Shown here piece after piece: positions 1-11,696 of a stretch of DNA of 64,000 nt (the first letter of the stretch is position 1; the number at the start of each line of letters is the position of its first letter). The notes under the pieces are model-generated. The model made no database searches, had not been told where the DNA came from, and saw only the letters and a program-made list of their open reading frames with translations. Both the position numbers and the translations under genes were made by a program. Source of the stretch: Haematobia irritans (lineage: Eukaryota > Arthropoda > Insecta > Diptera > Muscidae); assembly GCF_050003625.1 (NCBI RefSeq), contig NC_134401.1, positions 71,646,442-71,710,441 of the forward strand, in the 5' to 3' direction.

Positions 1-3000
1 AAATTAAATTAAATTAAATTAAATTAAATTAAATTAAATTAAATTAAATTAAATTAAATTAAATTAAATTAAATTAAATTAAATTAAATTAAATTAAATT
101 AAATTAAATTAAATTAAATTAAATTAAATTAAATTAAATTAAATTAAATTAAATTAAATTAAATTAAATTAAATTAAATTAAATTAAATTAAATTAAATT
201 AAATTAAATTAAATTAAATTAAATTAAATTAAATTAAATTAAATTAAATTAAATTAAATTAAATTAAATTAAATTAAATTAAATTAAATTAAATTAAATT
301 AAATTAAATTAAATTAAATTAAATTAAATTAAATTAAATTAAATTAAATTAAATTAAATTAAATTAAATTAAATTAAATTAAATTAAATTAAATTAAATT
401 AAATTAAATTAAATTAAATTAAATTAAATTAAATTAAATTAAATTAAATTAAATTAAATTAAATTAAATTAAATTAAATTAAATTAAATTAAATTAAATT
501 AAATTAAATTAAATTAAATTAAATTAAATTAAATTAAATTAAATTAAATTAAATTAAATTAAATTAAATTAAATTAAATTAAATTAAATTAAATTAAATT
601 AAATTAAATTAAATTAAATTAAATTAAATTAAATTAAATTAAATTAAATTAAATTAAATTAAATTAAATTAAATTAAATTAAATTAAATTAAATTAAATT
701 AAATTAAATTAAATTAAATTAAATTAAATTAAATTAAATTAAATTAAATTAAATTAAATTAAATTAAATTAAATTAAATTAAATTAAATTAAATTAAATT
801 AAATTAAATTAAATTAAATTAAATTAAATTAAATTAAATTAAATTAAATTAAATTAAATTAAATTAAATTAAATTAAATTAAATTAAATTAAATTAAATT
901 AAATTAAAATTAAATTAAATTAAATTAAATTAAATTAAATTAAATTAAATTAAATTAAATTAAATTAAATTAAATTAAATTAAATTAAATTAAATTAAAT
1001 TAAATTAAATTACATTAAATTACATTAAATTACATTAAATTAAATTAAATTAAATTAAATTAAATTAAATTAAATTAAATCAAATTAAATTACATTAAAT
1101 TAAATTAAATTAAATTAAATTAAATTAAATTAAATTAAATTAAATTAAATTAAATTAAATTAAATTAAATTAAATTAAATTAAATTAAATTAAATTAAAT
1201 TAAATTAAATTAAATTAAATTAAATTAAATTAAATTAAATTAAATTAAATTAAATTAAATTAAATTAAATTAAATTAAATTTAAATTAAATTAAATTAAA
1301 TTAAATTAAATTAAATTAAATTAAATTAAATTAAATTAAATTATATTAAATTAAATTAAATTAAATTAAATTAAATTAAATTAAATTAAATTAAATTAAA
1401 TTAAATTAAATTAAACTAAATTAAATTAAATTAAATTAAATTAAATTAAATTAAATTAAATTAAATTAAATTAAATTAAAATTAAATTAAATTAAATTAA
1501 ATTAATTAAATTAAATTAAATTAAATTAAATTAAATTAAATTAAATTAAATTTAAATTAAATTAAATTAAATTAAATTAAATTAATTAAATTAAATTAAA
1601 TTAAATTAAATTAAATTAAATTAAAATTAAATTAAATTAAATTAAATTAAATTAAATTAAATTAAATTAAATTAAATTAAATTAAATTAAATTAAATTAA
1701 TTAAATTAAATTAAATTAAATTAAATTAAATTAAATTAAATTAAAATTAAATTAAATTAAATTAAATTAAATTAAATTAAATTAAATTAAATTAAATTAA
1801 ATTAAAATTAAATTAAATTAAATTAAATTAAATTAAATTAAATTAAATTAAATTAAATTAAATTAAATTAAATTAAATTAAATTAAATTAAATTAAATTA
1901 AATTAAATTAAATTAAATTAAATTAAATTAAATTAAATTAAATTAAATTAAATTAAATTAAATTAAATTAAATTAATTAAATTAATTAAATTAAATTAAA
2001 TTAAATTAAATTAAATTAAATTAAATTAAATTAAATTAAATTAAATTAAATTAAATTAAATTAAATTAAATTAAATTAAATTAAATTAAATTAAATTAAA
2101 TTAAATTAAATTAAATTAAATTAAATTAAATTAAATTAAATTAAATTAAATTAAATTAAATTAAATTAAATTAAATTAAATTAAATTAAATTAAATTAAA
2201 TTAAATTAAATTAAATAAATTAAATTAAATTAAATTAAATTAAATTAAATTAAATTAAATTAAATTAAATTAAATTAAATTAAATTAAATTAAATTAAAT
2301 TAAATTAAATTAAATTAAATTAAATTAAATTAAATTAAATTAAATTAAATTAAATTAAATTAAATTAAATTAAATTAAATTAAATTAAATTAAATTAAAT
2401 TAAATTAAATTAAATTAAATTAAATTAAATTTAAATTAAATTAAATTAAATTAAATTAAATTAAATTAAATTAAATTAAATTAAATTAAATTAAATTAAA
2501 TTAAATTAAATTAAATTAAATTAAATTAAATTAAATTAAATTAAATTAAATTAAATTAAATTAAATTAAATTAAATTAAATTAAATTAAATTAAATTAAA
2601 TTAAATTAAATTAAATTAAATTAAATTAAATTAAATTAAATTAAATTAAATTAAATTAAATTAAATTAAATTAAATTAAATTAAATTAAATTAAATTAAA
2701 TTAAATTAAATTAAATTAAATTAAATAAATTAAATTAAATTAAATAAATTAAATTAAATTAAATTAAATTAAATTAAATTAAATTAAATTAAATTAAATT
2801 AAATTAAATTAAATTAAAATTAAATTAAATTAAATTAAATTAAATTAAATTAATTAAATTAAATTAAATTAAATTAAATTAAATTAAATTAAATTAAATT
2901 AAATTAAATTAAATTAAATTAAATTAAATTAAATTAAATAAATTAAATTAAATTAAATTAAATTAAATTAAATTAAATTAAAATTAAATTAAATTAAATT

Positions 3001-4130
3001 AAATTAAATTAAATTAAATTAAATTAAATTAAATTAAATTAAATTAAATTAAATTAAATTAAATTAAATTAAATTAAATTAAATTAAATTAAATTAAATT
3101 AAATTAAATTAAATTAAATTAAATTAAATTAAATTAAATTAAATTAAATTAAATTAAATTAAATTAAATTAAATTAAATTAAATTAAATTAAATTAAATT
3201 AAATTAAATTAAATTAAATTAAATTAAATTAAAATTAAATTAAATTAAATTAAATTAAATTAAATTAAATTAAATTAAATTAAATTAAATTAAATTAAAT
3301 TAAATTAAATTAAATTAAATTAAATTAAATTAAAATTAAATTAAATTAAATTAAATTAAATTAAATTAAATTAAATTAAATTAAATTAAATTAAATTAAA
3401 TTAAATTAAATTAAATTAAATTAAATTAAATTAAATTAAATTAAATTAAATTAAATTAAATTAAATTAAATTAAATTAAATTAAATTAAATTAAATTAAA
3501 TTAAATTAAATTAAATTAAATTAAATTAAATTAAATTAAATTAAATTAAATTAAATTAAATTAAATTAAATTAAATTAAATTAAATTAAATTAAATTAAA
3601 TTAAATTAAATTAAATTAAATTAAATTAAATTAAATTAAATTAAATTAAATTAAATTAAATTAAATTAAATTAAATTAAATTAAATTAAATTAAATTAAA
3701 TTAAATTAAATTAAATTAAATTAAATTAAATTAAATTAAATTAAATTAAATTAAATTAAATTAAATTAAATTAAATTAAATTAAATTAAATTAAATTAAA
3801 TTAAATTAAATTAAATTAAATTAAATTAAATTAAATTAAATTAAATTAAATTAAATTAAATTAAATTAAATTAAATTAAATTAAATTAAATTAAATTAAA
3901 TTAAATTAAATTAAATTAAATTAAATTAAATTAAATTAAATTAAATTAAATTAAATTAAATTAAATTAAATTAAATTAAATTAAATTAAATTAAATTAAA
4001 TTAAATTAAATTAAATTAAATTAAATTAAATTAAATTAAATTAAATTAAATTAAATTAAATTAAATTAAATTAAATTAAATTAAATTAAATTAAATTAAA
4101 TTAAATTAAATTAAATTAAAATAAATTAAA
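1..4130. repeat. AAATT pentanucleotide satellite array
   Basis: About 4.1 kb of head-to-tail AAATT units, nearly pure, with no coding capacity. Interruptions are single-base insertions or losses that shift the phase (for example near 907, 1280, 1500, 1970, 2215 and 2950) and a few point variants: several TACATT units at about 1011-1095, CAAATT at 1081 and AAACT near 1413. Such arrays are typical of insect heterochromatin. The window begins inside the array, so its true length is unknown. The order is unbroken up to about 4120, where units become irregular. Confidence 0.97.
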
Positions 4131-5200
4131 ATTGAATTCAAAATAAATGAGGAATTAAGAGTAAAAATTTAATATGCAGATTCAGTATTGAATTCAATAT
4201 TAACTCAAAATTAAAATTTAAATTTAAATTCAAATATAAATTCAATTTCAACATTCAAAGTCAGATTCAAATTCGAATTTAAATTCAATTTCAAATTAAA
4301 ATTAGAATTAAATTTAAAATCAAAATTAAATTAAAATTGAAATTGAAATTGAAATACGGTTAAAAATTAAGATTAAATTAAAAATTAAAATTAAAACTAA
4401 AACTAAAATTAAAATTTGAAATCGTAATTGAATTTAAATTAAAATTTAGATTTTAAAATTAAAATTCAAGCTGAAAATAAAATTAATATTGAGGTTAAAA
4501 TTGAAATTTAAAAATTAAAAATATAAAAAAATAAATATATTAAAATTAATATTAAAATTAAGATCAAATTTTAAATTAAAAATTAAACTTGAGAATTTCT
4601 AGTTTAAAAGATTTGAAATTGAAATTAACAATGAAGTTGAGTTTGAAATTAAAATATGAATTAAAAATTTAAGTTAAATTTAAATTGAAAGTAAACTGTT
4701 CTTAAAATAAATTATATTTTATTTAATAAAAATTTAATTTACAATTACAGTCAAAAATAAAGTTTAAAGTAAAATTTAATTTCTATTTTAAAGTTCGTGT
4801 AAGCAACACACATACCTGTGGGCGGGTAAGCTAGCTTATGGCTATTATGAATGAATCTGGAAAGATGAAAAATGAAAAAGAAAAAAGTTAAAGGAATTAA
4901 AGAAATAAATATATACAGAGTAAATACTAAATTGCATAATGTAAAATGAAAAGAAAGTAAATACAAATACAAATTAAGACTAAAAATTAAAAAAAAAAAA
5001 GCAAACGCCAGATTTAAATGTCAATTTCAAATTTCCAATCTAATTTCAAAGTCAAATTAAAATCAAAACTAAAAAAAATTAAAATTAGAGGCATAATTAA
5101 AAATATAATTTAAATTAAAGTTGAAAGTAAAAATTGAAATTGTAAATTAAAAACGAATGTTAAAATTTAAGTCGAAAATGAAAGTATAAAAAAGGAGATC
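4131..5200. other. AT-rich decayed flank of the satellite
   Basis: Irregular A/T-rich sequence built from short words such as AAATTAAAATT and AATTGAAATT, resembling a diverged edge of the pentanucleotide array. No gene, RNA or mobile-element motif is visible. Short minus-strand open frames here (for example 4751-4972) are low-complexity Phe/Leu-rich translations of AT-rich DNA. Confidence 0.6.
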
Positions 5201-6507
5201 GGAAAAGTACAGCGGGCTGGAATTATAAAGCTATTTTAATTAATAGTTTAAGTTCCGAAAAAAACAAACTAGATTATTGGAAATTCCGTAATTGTTTTTG
5301 AGAGTGTACTTGACATTCGGAAAAGTAAAAATTTGTTCATCCCAACAAACGCAAGGCTGAGCATTTTTCATAGGTAACTCCATATCAATTTAAAAGAGAA
5401 TCCCATCTTCGGGTAGATACTATGTTCGGTTTTCGAGTTGAAAACCACTTTATTTTCGCGATTACTTTTCCTTAAATAACCAAAATTATAAATGAAAACA
5501 AACTTATTCCTGTAAAGTCTTGCCAATATCTAGAGGAACAAGAAACTACGCATCAATTGAGTTAATTGGTATGCTTTATATTGAGCTGTTTCAATAAAGT
5601 AACCACGAAAATTTCAACGCGAAAAGCGAACATAGTACTTACCTTTCAACATTAATTCAAATAGGCTTGCAAATTGCTTGCTTTCAACAAATTTGCAAAT
5701 AGGTTTGAAGCATTAAAATTAAATTTAGTTTGGAAAGGTGCTGCTAATATGTTGAGAAATCGTTGCTAACGTTTTGAATTCTATTGTTGAGGGTAATGTC
5801 TGTGTTTTTTTTTTGTTGAGAACGCGATTTTCTCAACAATTTATGAAATTGAGTATTACCCTAATCATTTAAAGCAATGTTTGAAAAATTTTTGAAATTT
5901 AGTTTTTTTCAAACGTTTGTGTTTATTGGGATGTTACCGCGAGATCACTGTATTTTTGTTTTTTTGGTTTCACGTTTTTGCTATGCATTTACAGTTGTAA
6001 GCATGACCACACACACACACACACTTCAGCGCCAATACCTTTTGTATTTCATTTGTTTTTAGTTCTCCGTTTTTTAGTGTACATTTTATTGGCAGCACTT
6101 CACTTTTATATATTTTGGTTTATTCACAATTTCATATACATATTTAATGTATTTTTCAGTATTTATTTTGGTTCACTATACTTACCCTTTCTGTTGTCGA
6201 TTTCGGCGGTTGCATGTACTATGAATGAAAATCGAGTCATTCACGAGGAGTGGGTATCGATTTTCATTTGTTAATTTGGAAATCGATAACGATATAACGT
6301 GTGGTAACGTATGTGCGTAACGCATCGTTGACGTATGTGAATAGGTATGATACACTAAGCCAGGGTATAACAAATAAGGTAGTGCCATTTGTACAGCTGG
6401 TATACAGTATTCATTAAAGAGTATTGTTATTTTTATTATGGAAATGAAAGGTGTATTTTAATGTTAAGTTTTAAACGCACTGTTTTCCCTCCCATCCTCT
6501 GACAGTG
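5201..6507. other. Gene-free AT-rich spacer
   Basis: Apart from the dispersed repeat at 5751-5934 and a (CA)n run at about 6007-6023, I see no feature. ATCGATAA-type words cluster around 6255-6295. Nothing supports a promoter or exon with confidence. Confidence 0.4.
5751..5934 (+). repeat. Dispersed short repeat, copy 1
   Basis: This 180 bp segment matches the reverse complement of 31746-31921 over nearly its whole length, with small indels. Shared landmarks are TTGAGGGTAATGTCTGT, GTTGAGAACGCGATTTTCTC and TGTTTATTGGGATG. The middle contains complementary GTTGAGAA / TTCTCAAC words that would fold into a short hairpin. It behaves like a MITE or other dispersed element. The termini are not resolved because flanking sequences cannot be paired with a target duplication. 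Confidence 0.7.
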
Positions 6508-6729
6508 ATGTTCAAAGGATGGTTGGGTTTGTCATGTGCGCCCAGTAGTTTGATTGGTAATACTACCCTGCCAACATTTTTTGAATTTGGGGGCGCTTCT
6601 GAGAATCCCCAGTACGTCGAAAACAATCATATACGATATCAAAAACTCGTCGGAAAAGCGCCGCCACTATTGAGAAGTTGTACCACGCCAAGTTACTACA
6701 AAAAGGTTTCGCATGAGTGCAATTATTAG
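6508..6729 (+). CDS. Short hypothetical ORF, possibly a repeat-derived exon
   Basis: An open frame of about 73 codons from an ATG at 6508. It follows a pyrimidine-rich stretch ending CTCTGACAG, which could be a splice acceptor. The product has no domain I recognise. Composition is less AT-rich than the surroundings, which is the only reason it is listed. It could equally be part of an unrecognised transposable element. Confidence 0.15.
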   Translation: MFKGWLGLSCAPSSLIGNTTLPTFFEFGGASENPQYVENNHIRYQKLVGKAPPLLRSCTTPSYYKKVSHECNY

Positions 6730-8091
6730 GTGCCTTTATAGATCAATTTAGAACGACGCCAATAAGAGACCCTCCAAACAATCAGAAAAAGCACATTTTA
6801 AGATAGTGGTAAAAGAATCATTGTGGTCGAATAAAACACGTTTGTTTAGATATTTATTAATTTGATTAATCATTTACAAATTCTTAAAAATATAACATTT
6901 ATACCACTATCACATCACATTTAACATAATTTTTTGCATTAATGATGATGTAGAGTTACAAGTAGCGAGTTACATGTTGCAGCGTCTATCAGCCAGTGTT
7001 TTTATTCGATGTCTGTAAAATATTTGAAAAACAATCACTTTATTCCATTTGGAAAATCAAAAATTGTTCACCAATATATTTTTCACAATTTTAAGCGTAA
7101 AATCTATGTTTTCAGAACTTTATTTTCGGTTTTATTTAAATAAAATATAACAAGCTGGTTGCGCTTGGCGTTTCACAAAAAATAAAATGGCTTTTGTAAA
7201 AGTAGTGATGGCAAAATACATGTATGAAGTACATTTTGGACTTTATGATATGCTGCCCCCCATCACAGTAGGATGGTTGTAGTGACATTTACGAGTCTGT
7301 GGTAGCGATGAAGATGAAATGGAACTTTGAAATGCTGGCAGGGTATGGAGGCCAGCGCCATCTACCGGTACATGAGGAAATAGGCAGAGGGAGAGAGGAT
7401 AGATGACAGTATAAATTCTCTGTGCAGTTATGACAGACAGATGATTGGTTTCAATGGTGTTTTGGAAATTGGGAAGAAAAATGGCTGGGAAAGCTTGGGA
7501 TGATGGCGAATGGAGCGTCAATAATGGAGGTTTTGATGATTGAAGCGTCAGATTATTCTGGTTTTGGACGCGAGCGAGTGAGGTTGATGGTTGAAGAAAG
7601 TGCGGTTATTGTTTTTTTGAAGTTGTGAAAGTTTGCCTAATGTTCCCAAAAGTCGTTTAAATAAAAACACAACAGGACAATCGAAACAAATATAAACAAA
7701 TGTTTATCTTTTTTTATTGGCAAATGAAACTGTTTATTGTGCTAAATATTGGCAAGATTCGATGCTACTGTGAAATAGACCTAATGCTAAACTTATACAT
7801 TGAAAAAGAAAAGTTAAAATAGACTTGAAACTAAACTTAAAAGCTAAAAGAAAAGCGAAATACAATTAAAAATTAAAAGAAAAGTAAACAAACTTAACAG
7901 CTAATCTTAAATGCTAAATTATAAGTAACCTGTAACGAAAGAAAACAAGAAGAAGGAGAACTTTAATAAAAGAAAATAAACTATAATAAAAAGAAATAAA
8001 TTATAAAAGATAAAAAGACAACCTGAAAAAAAGAAAGAAAGACATTTTAATTAAAAGGAAAACCATCAATCTAAACTACTCCTATACTCAC
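6730..8091. other. Gene-free spacer
   Basis: AT-rich sequence with no recognised element. 7250-7560 is somewhat less AT-rich and open on the minus strand, without recognisable protein features. 7690-8060 is A-rich and simple. Confidence 0.4.
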
Positions 8092-8749
8092 CGAACGTCC
8101 ACCTCCATTTAACACCTCATTTGCGGCCCCCAGCGTTCCCGGCAGACAGGATTCTGATGACCCTTGTGACCCATTTCCATCCATTGCTAGGCGTTGGTAT
8201 CAATCATCGTTGTCATCATCTTCAGTTGGGTGTAATTGCGTTGCGCTGGTCATCCTACAGCGCCCAGGTACCGTGAATGTTTCCTTTTCTTTTGTCTGAC
8301 ACGAACTTGGACAGGTACATGATTTAGACCTTGACGGACGGACGGACTGGTACATTAAACTTCTGTGAATAAAACGGGGAAAAAGAGATTCATTAATAAT
8401 TGAATTTTTATCTAGATTCACTAGTTTATCTATAGTCTGTTCGGGGGATTACATTAACGCCTGGGAAGTTTAAATAGTGCCGTATTTGGGCAATAGTGTT
8501 AGGCTGAGCTCACCCTAGGACTTGGTTTAGTAATTTAAGGACTGGTGAATTGTGTCCTCCAGTGATATGTATAATGTGCTCCCCATAAGACCTGGAATGG
8601 ACCAGTGAAGAATGCAAAAAAATATATGAAAACAAGATCTAGTTTATTGACAGAAAGTTATACTGGTTGATGTTACGCTATACTTACCTTGACGGACGGA
8701 CGGAAAAGACAGGAAACGAAAAGGAGGAAGACGGTTTCATCAGTTATTC
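8092..8749 (-). other. Candidate minus-strand exon pair with consensus splice sites
   Basis: Read on the minus strand, TTTTCCAG at 8750 is followed by 62 bp ending at 8688 with donor GTAAGTA. A second block starts after TTTTATTCACAG at 8362 and ends at 8092 with donor GTGAGTA. Both blocks contain the same (TCCG)n TCAAG word, so one may derive from the other. I could not find a convincing protein across the join. This may be a non-coding transcript, part of an old gene, or chance. Confidence 0.2.
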
Positions 8750-9315
8750 CTGGAAAATAAAAGAAAAACAATAATTAGTAATAGAATTTTTATATATTTT
8801 GTTTTTGGGTTTTGTTTTAAATAGAAAATATTGTTAGAGTTAGTTTCAATAAAACCTTAAAACTTTTATAACGTTATGGATTGAAATATTGGCGTGTAAA
8901 AATGAATTTAAATATGGAGGAATAAGGGAGTTTAAAAGGGGAAGGTAAAAGGTGATTTGAAGAACAGGTGAGTAGCATTTGGGGTGTCCCGAGTTGATGG
9001 GCCACGGGGACACCATGGTTGGGGAGGGTCAGGCCACGGCATGTCTTGGAAAACCGGCATGCCGGCAAGCCAATATGGGTGGTAAGTTGTGTGGATGTTA
9101 ATTTTTGTGATACGTACTTGTTGGTCTTTGTGCTGTCCTCCAAGCTGGTTGAATGTTTTGTTTTTTTGTCAGCTGCCAGAGGACTGAGTTGCCAATGAAC
9201 CGCGCCCCATAGACTGAGCCAAAAGCCGGCAACACCGATCAGCAACCAGCGTACGGCAACTCGGTTCCTCCCTCCAGATGGCAGTAGCCTCCGGGCTGTG
9301 ACAACGTAAAACCAA
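8750..9315. other. Sequence upstream of BEL1 gag
   Basis: This should hold the BEL1 leader and 5' LTR, but no copy of the putative 3' LTR starting at 16968 is present here. 9000-9300 is GC-richer than its neighbours and open on the minus strand without recognised motifs. The BEL1 5' end is therefore missing, or diverged beyond recognition by eye. Confidence 0.4.
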
Positions 9316-11696
9316 ATGTTTTCAAGATTTATTCGAGCTTGTGATGAGGTAACTCAGTTCGACGCGAATTTTCAAACTTTGCCGGTTGCAGATCATACTG
9401 TATTCACTTTAGATGTGGAACGCAGCGAAATAAAATCGTTGTGGACCAGTTGCAAACAAGAATATGAAAACCTTATGAAAAAGAAGGAGATTCTACCAGA
9501 TATTGATGACGGATCTAAAGAATCATCACAAGATTCCCCAAATGTTTCGGACAAGGTTAGTGCCAAACTTAAGTATGTGGAAATTTATAGGACTTATGTG
9601 AGATGTCTTGCGACTATCAATAGTCTAATAGAGACTAAACGAAAATCGCCCTCCACGTCCGTGCATAATGATCCGGAGGTTCAGCTTATTAATAGAACTA
9701 ACCCCATACAATTACCGCCCTGTGATACCGATATATTTCGGGGGGACTACGTATCATGGCCGTCGTTCCGTGATCTCTTCACGGCACTATACATTAAAAA
9801 TCCCCGCTTAAGTAATGTTGTCAAATTGTACCATTTACGTCAAAAGACCTCAGATGAAGCTCGTGAAATTGTGAGCACTGCCCCTTTGACTGACGATGGG
9901 TTTCAGATAGCTTGTACAATTTAGTAGACAGGTTTGAAAATAAACGTATTTTAATTAATGCCCAATTGAAGCAGTTGTTCAAGTTGCCCACAGTCAAAAT
10001 CGAATCGGGGACAGAGATTAAAAATTTACAAAGGACCATGAATGGATGTATTAATACTCTGAAAATGTTAAATATTGATGTAGGTGGGTGGGACCCTATG
10101 TTTGTATTTTTATGCTCTACGCACTTACCAAAAACTACTTTGGATCTCTGGGAGCAATCCTTAGATAAAAGGACAGAAATTCCTATGTGGTCAGATCTTG
10201 ATGCATTCTTAACGAATCGTTATCACAATTTAGAATCCGTGTCAGATATAAAAGATAATACTGTCCCTATATATACCCAACCGAAAGATTCAAATCGGAA
10301 TAGGACCCAAGGGAAAAATCGTCTTAAGGCCCTTAATACAGGGGTACATTCTAACGCTTGCCCACTTTGTTCTCAGGACCATGTAATCCGTTTATGCCCG
10401 GTTTTTTTCGGAATGTCAGTTGACGACAGATGTGCAACATCCAAGAAGTTTAAACTTTGCTTTAACTGTTTGGCTAAATCACATAGCTCTAAGACTTGTA
10501 AAAGTAAATTTTCATGTATGACTTGCAAACAACGCCATAATACCCTACTCCATCGTACCCAGGCTATAGTGACCAACCAGGTTAACCAATATTCACCCCC
10601 TCGGGAAACCCCAAGTATTTCGGACCATAGTTCTCCGATTCCCAGTACATCGCTTGGCCCCTCCGTGACCCAATCTTTTGCGTCTAGACTAGGAATGATT
10701 TCGAAAGATACCGTGTTGTTAGGTACAGCAATGGTCTATGTTTGTTTCGGCGATGTGAAATTGATGGTTCGTGCCCTTATTGATTCTGGTTCACAGGCGT
10801 CTTTCGTCTCTGAACGAGTTCAACAAATGTTACGAATTAATGTCCGTAAAGTGAACACGGAAATCACAGGTTTAAATGACGTTGTAGCCGCCACTTCTAG
10901 AAAAGCCTGTACTTTAAAAATTCGATCACGTTTCGATATCACATTTGAGGCCGAAGTCGATGCTTTTGTAATTCGCCGTTTGGCAACTGATTTACCCTCT
11001 GTGCCGATGAGTTCGACGCTCAAAGCCAGTTTAGGAGAACTCTCCTTTGCAGACGAATCAAATCATTCCAATTCTCAAATAGATTTGCTTTTGGGTAGCG
11101 ATGTATACCCTATCATAATGTTGCCAGGATTAAAAAAGGACCCAAATGAATCATTATTGGCCCAACAGACGGTATTTGGGTGGATTATTACTGGTACAGT
11201 AAGTAACCACCCCCCAAATTCTCAAGTATGTTCCTTTTTTAATGCGATTAGTTTAGAGAAGAGCATTACGCGATTTTGGGAATTAGAAGAGCCCCCAAAA
11301 ATTTTAAAGACTTCACAGGAGGACAATTTTTGCGAGGAGTTGTATACAAGAACAACTTTTCGAAACTCGGACGGACGATTTGTAGTGTCTCTGCCATTTA
11401 GGCCTGAGTATAATAAAAGTTTGACTCTTGGCCCGTCTCGACATTTGACTCTTTCACAATTCCTACGAAATGAGTCACGATTATTAAGAAATCCCTTATA
11501 TAAAGAAGACTATGATTCCGTTCTTCGGCAATACGAAACGATGGGTCATATGTCCCCCATTTCCAAAGATAGTGCAAATGGCATTACAGGTACATACTAC
11601 CTTGCCCACCACGCAGTGGTAAAATTGAGCAGCACCACCACAAAACTTCGCGTTGTTTTCAACGCCTCCAGCCCATCCGCTAATGGCAAAGTTTAA
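9316..11696 (+). pseudogene. BEL1 Gag-protease and start of RT, frameshifted
   Basis: Two open frames, 9316-9924 and 9912-11696, join through a frameshift near 9900. The first starts at an ATG and carries the N-terminal coil and the conserved LPPCDTDIFRGDY core of the DUF1759-like capsid region, which continues in the second. Next come three zinc-binding groups (C-x2-C-x3-H-x4-C, C-x2-C-x4-H-x4-C, C-x2-C-x3-H-x4-H) at roughly 10360-10555. An aspartic protease with ALIDSGSQ follows at about 10778, and its end reads DLLLGSDVYP. The start of reverse transcriptase follows. Translation stops at 11694-11696 because of a second frameshift in RT. Confidence 0.85.

Noticed and set aside
1..4130. Periodic structure resembling an array such as CRISPR or a minisatellite gene
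   Set aside because: Unit is a single 5 bp word without spacers or coding.
6007..6023. (CA)n run as a Z-DNA or regulatory element
   Set aside because: Too short and without context.
7243..7521. 92-codon minus-strand frame
   Set aside because: No homology recognised, no splice or start context; probably chance in a less AT-rich patch.
8874..9245. 123-codon minus-strand frame upstream of BEL1
   Set aside because: Starts at TTG and has no recognisable domain; likely the complement of the BEL1 leader or chance.
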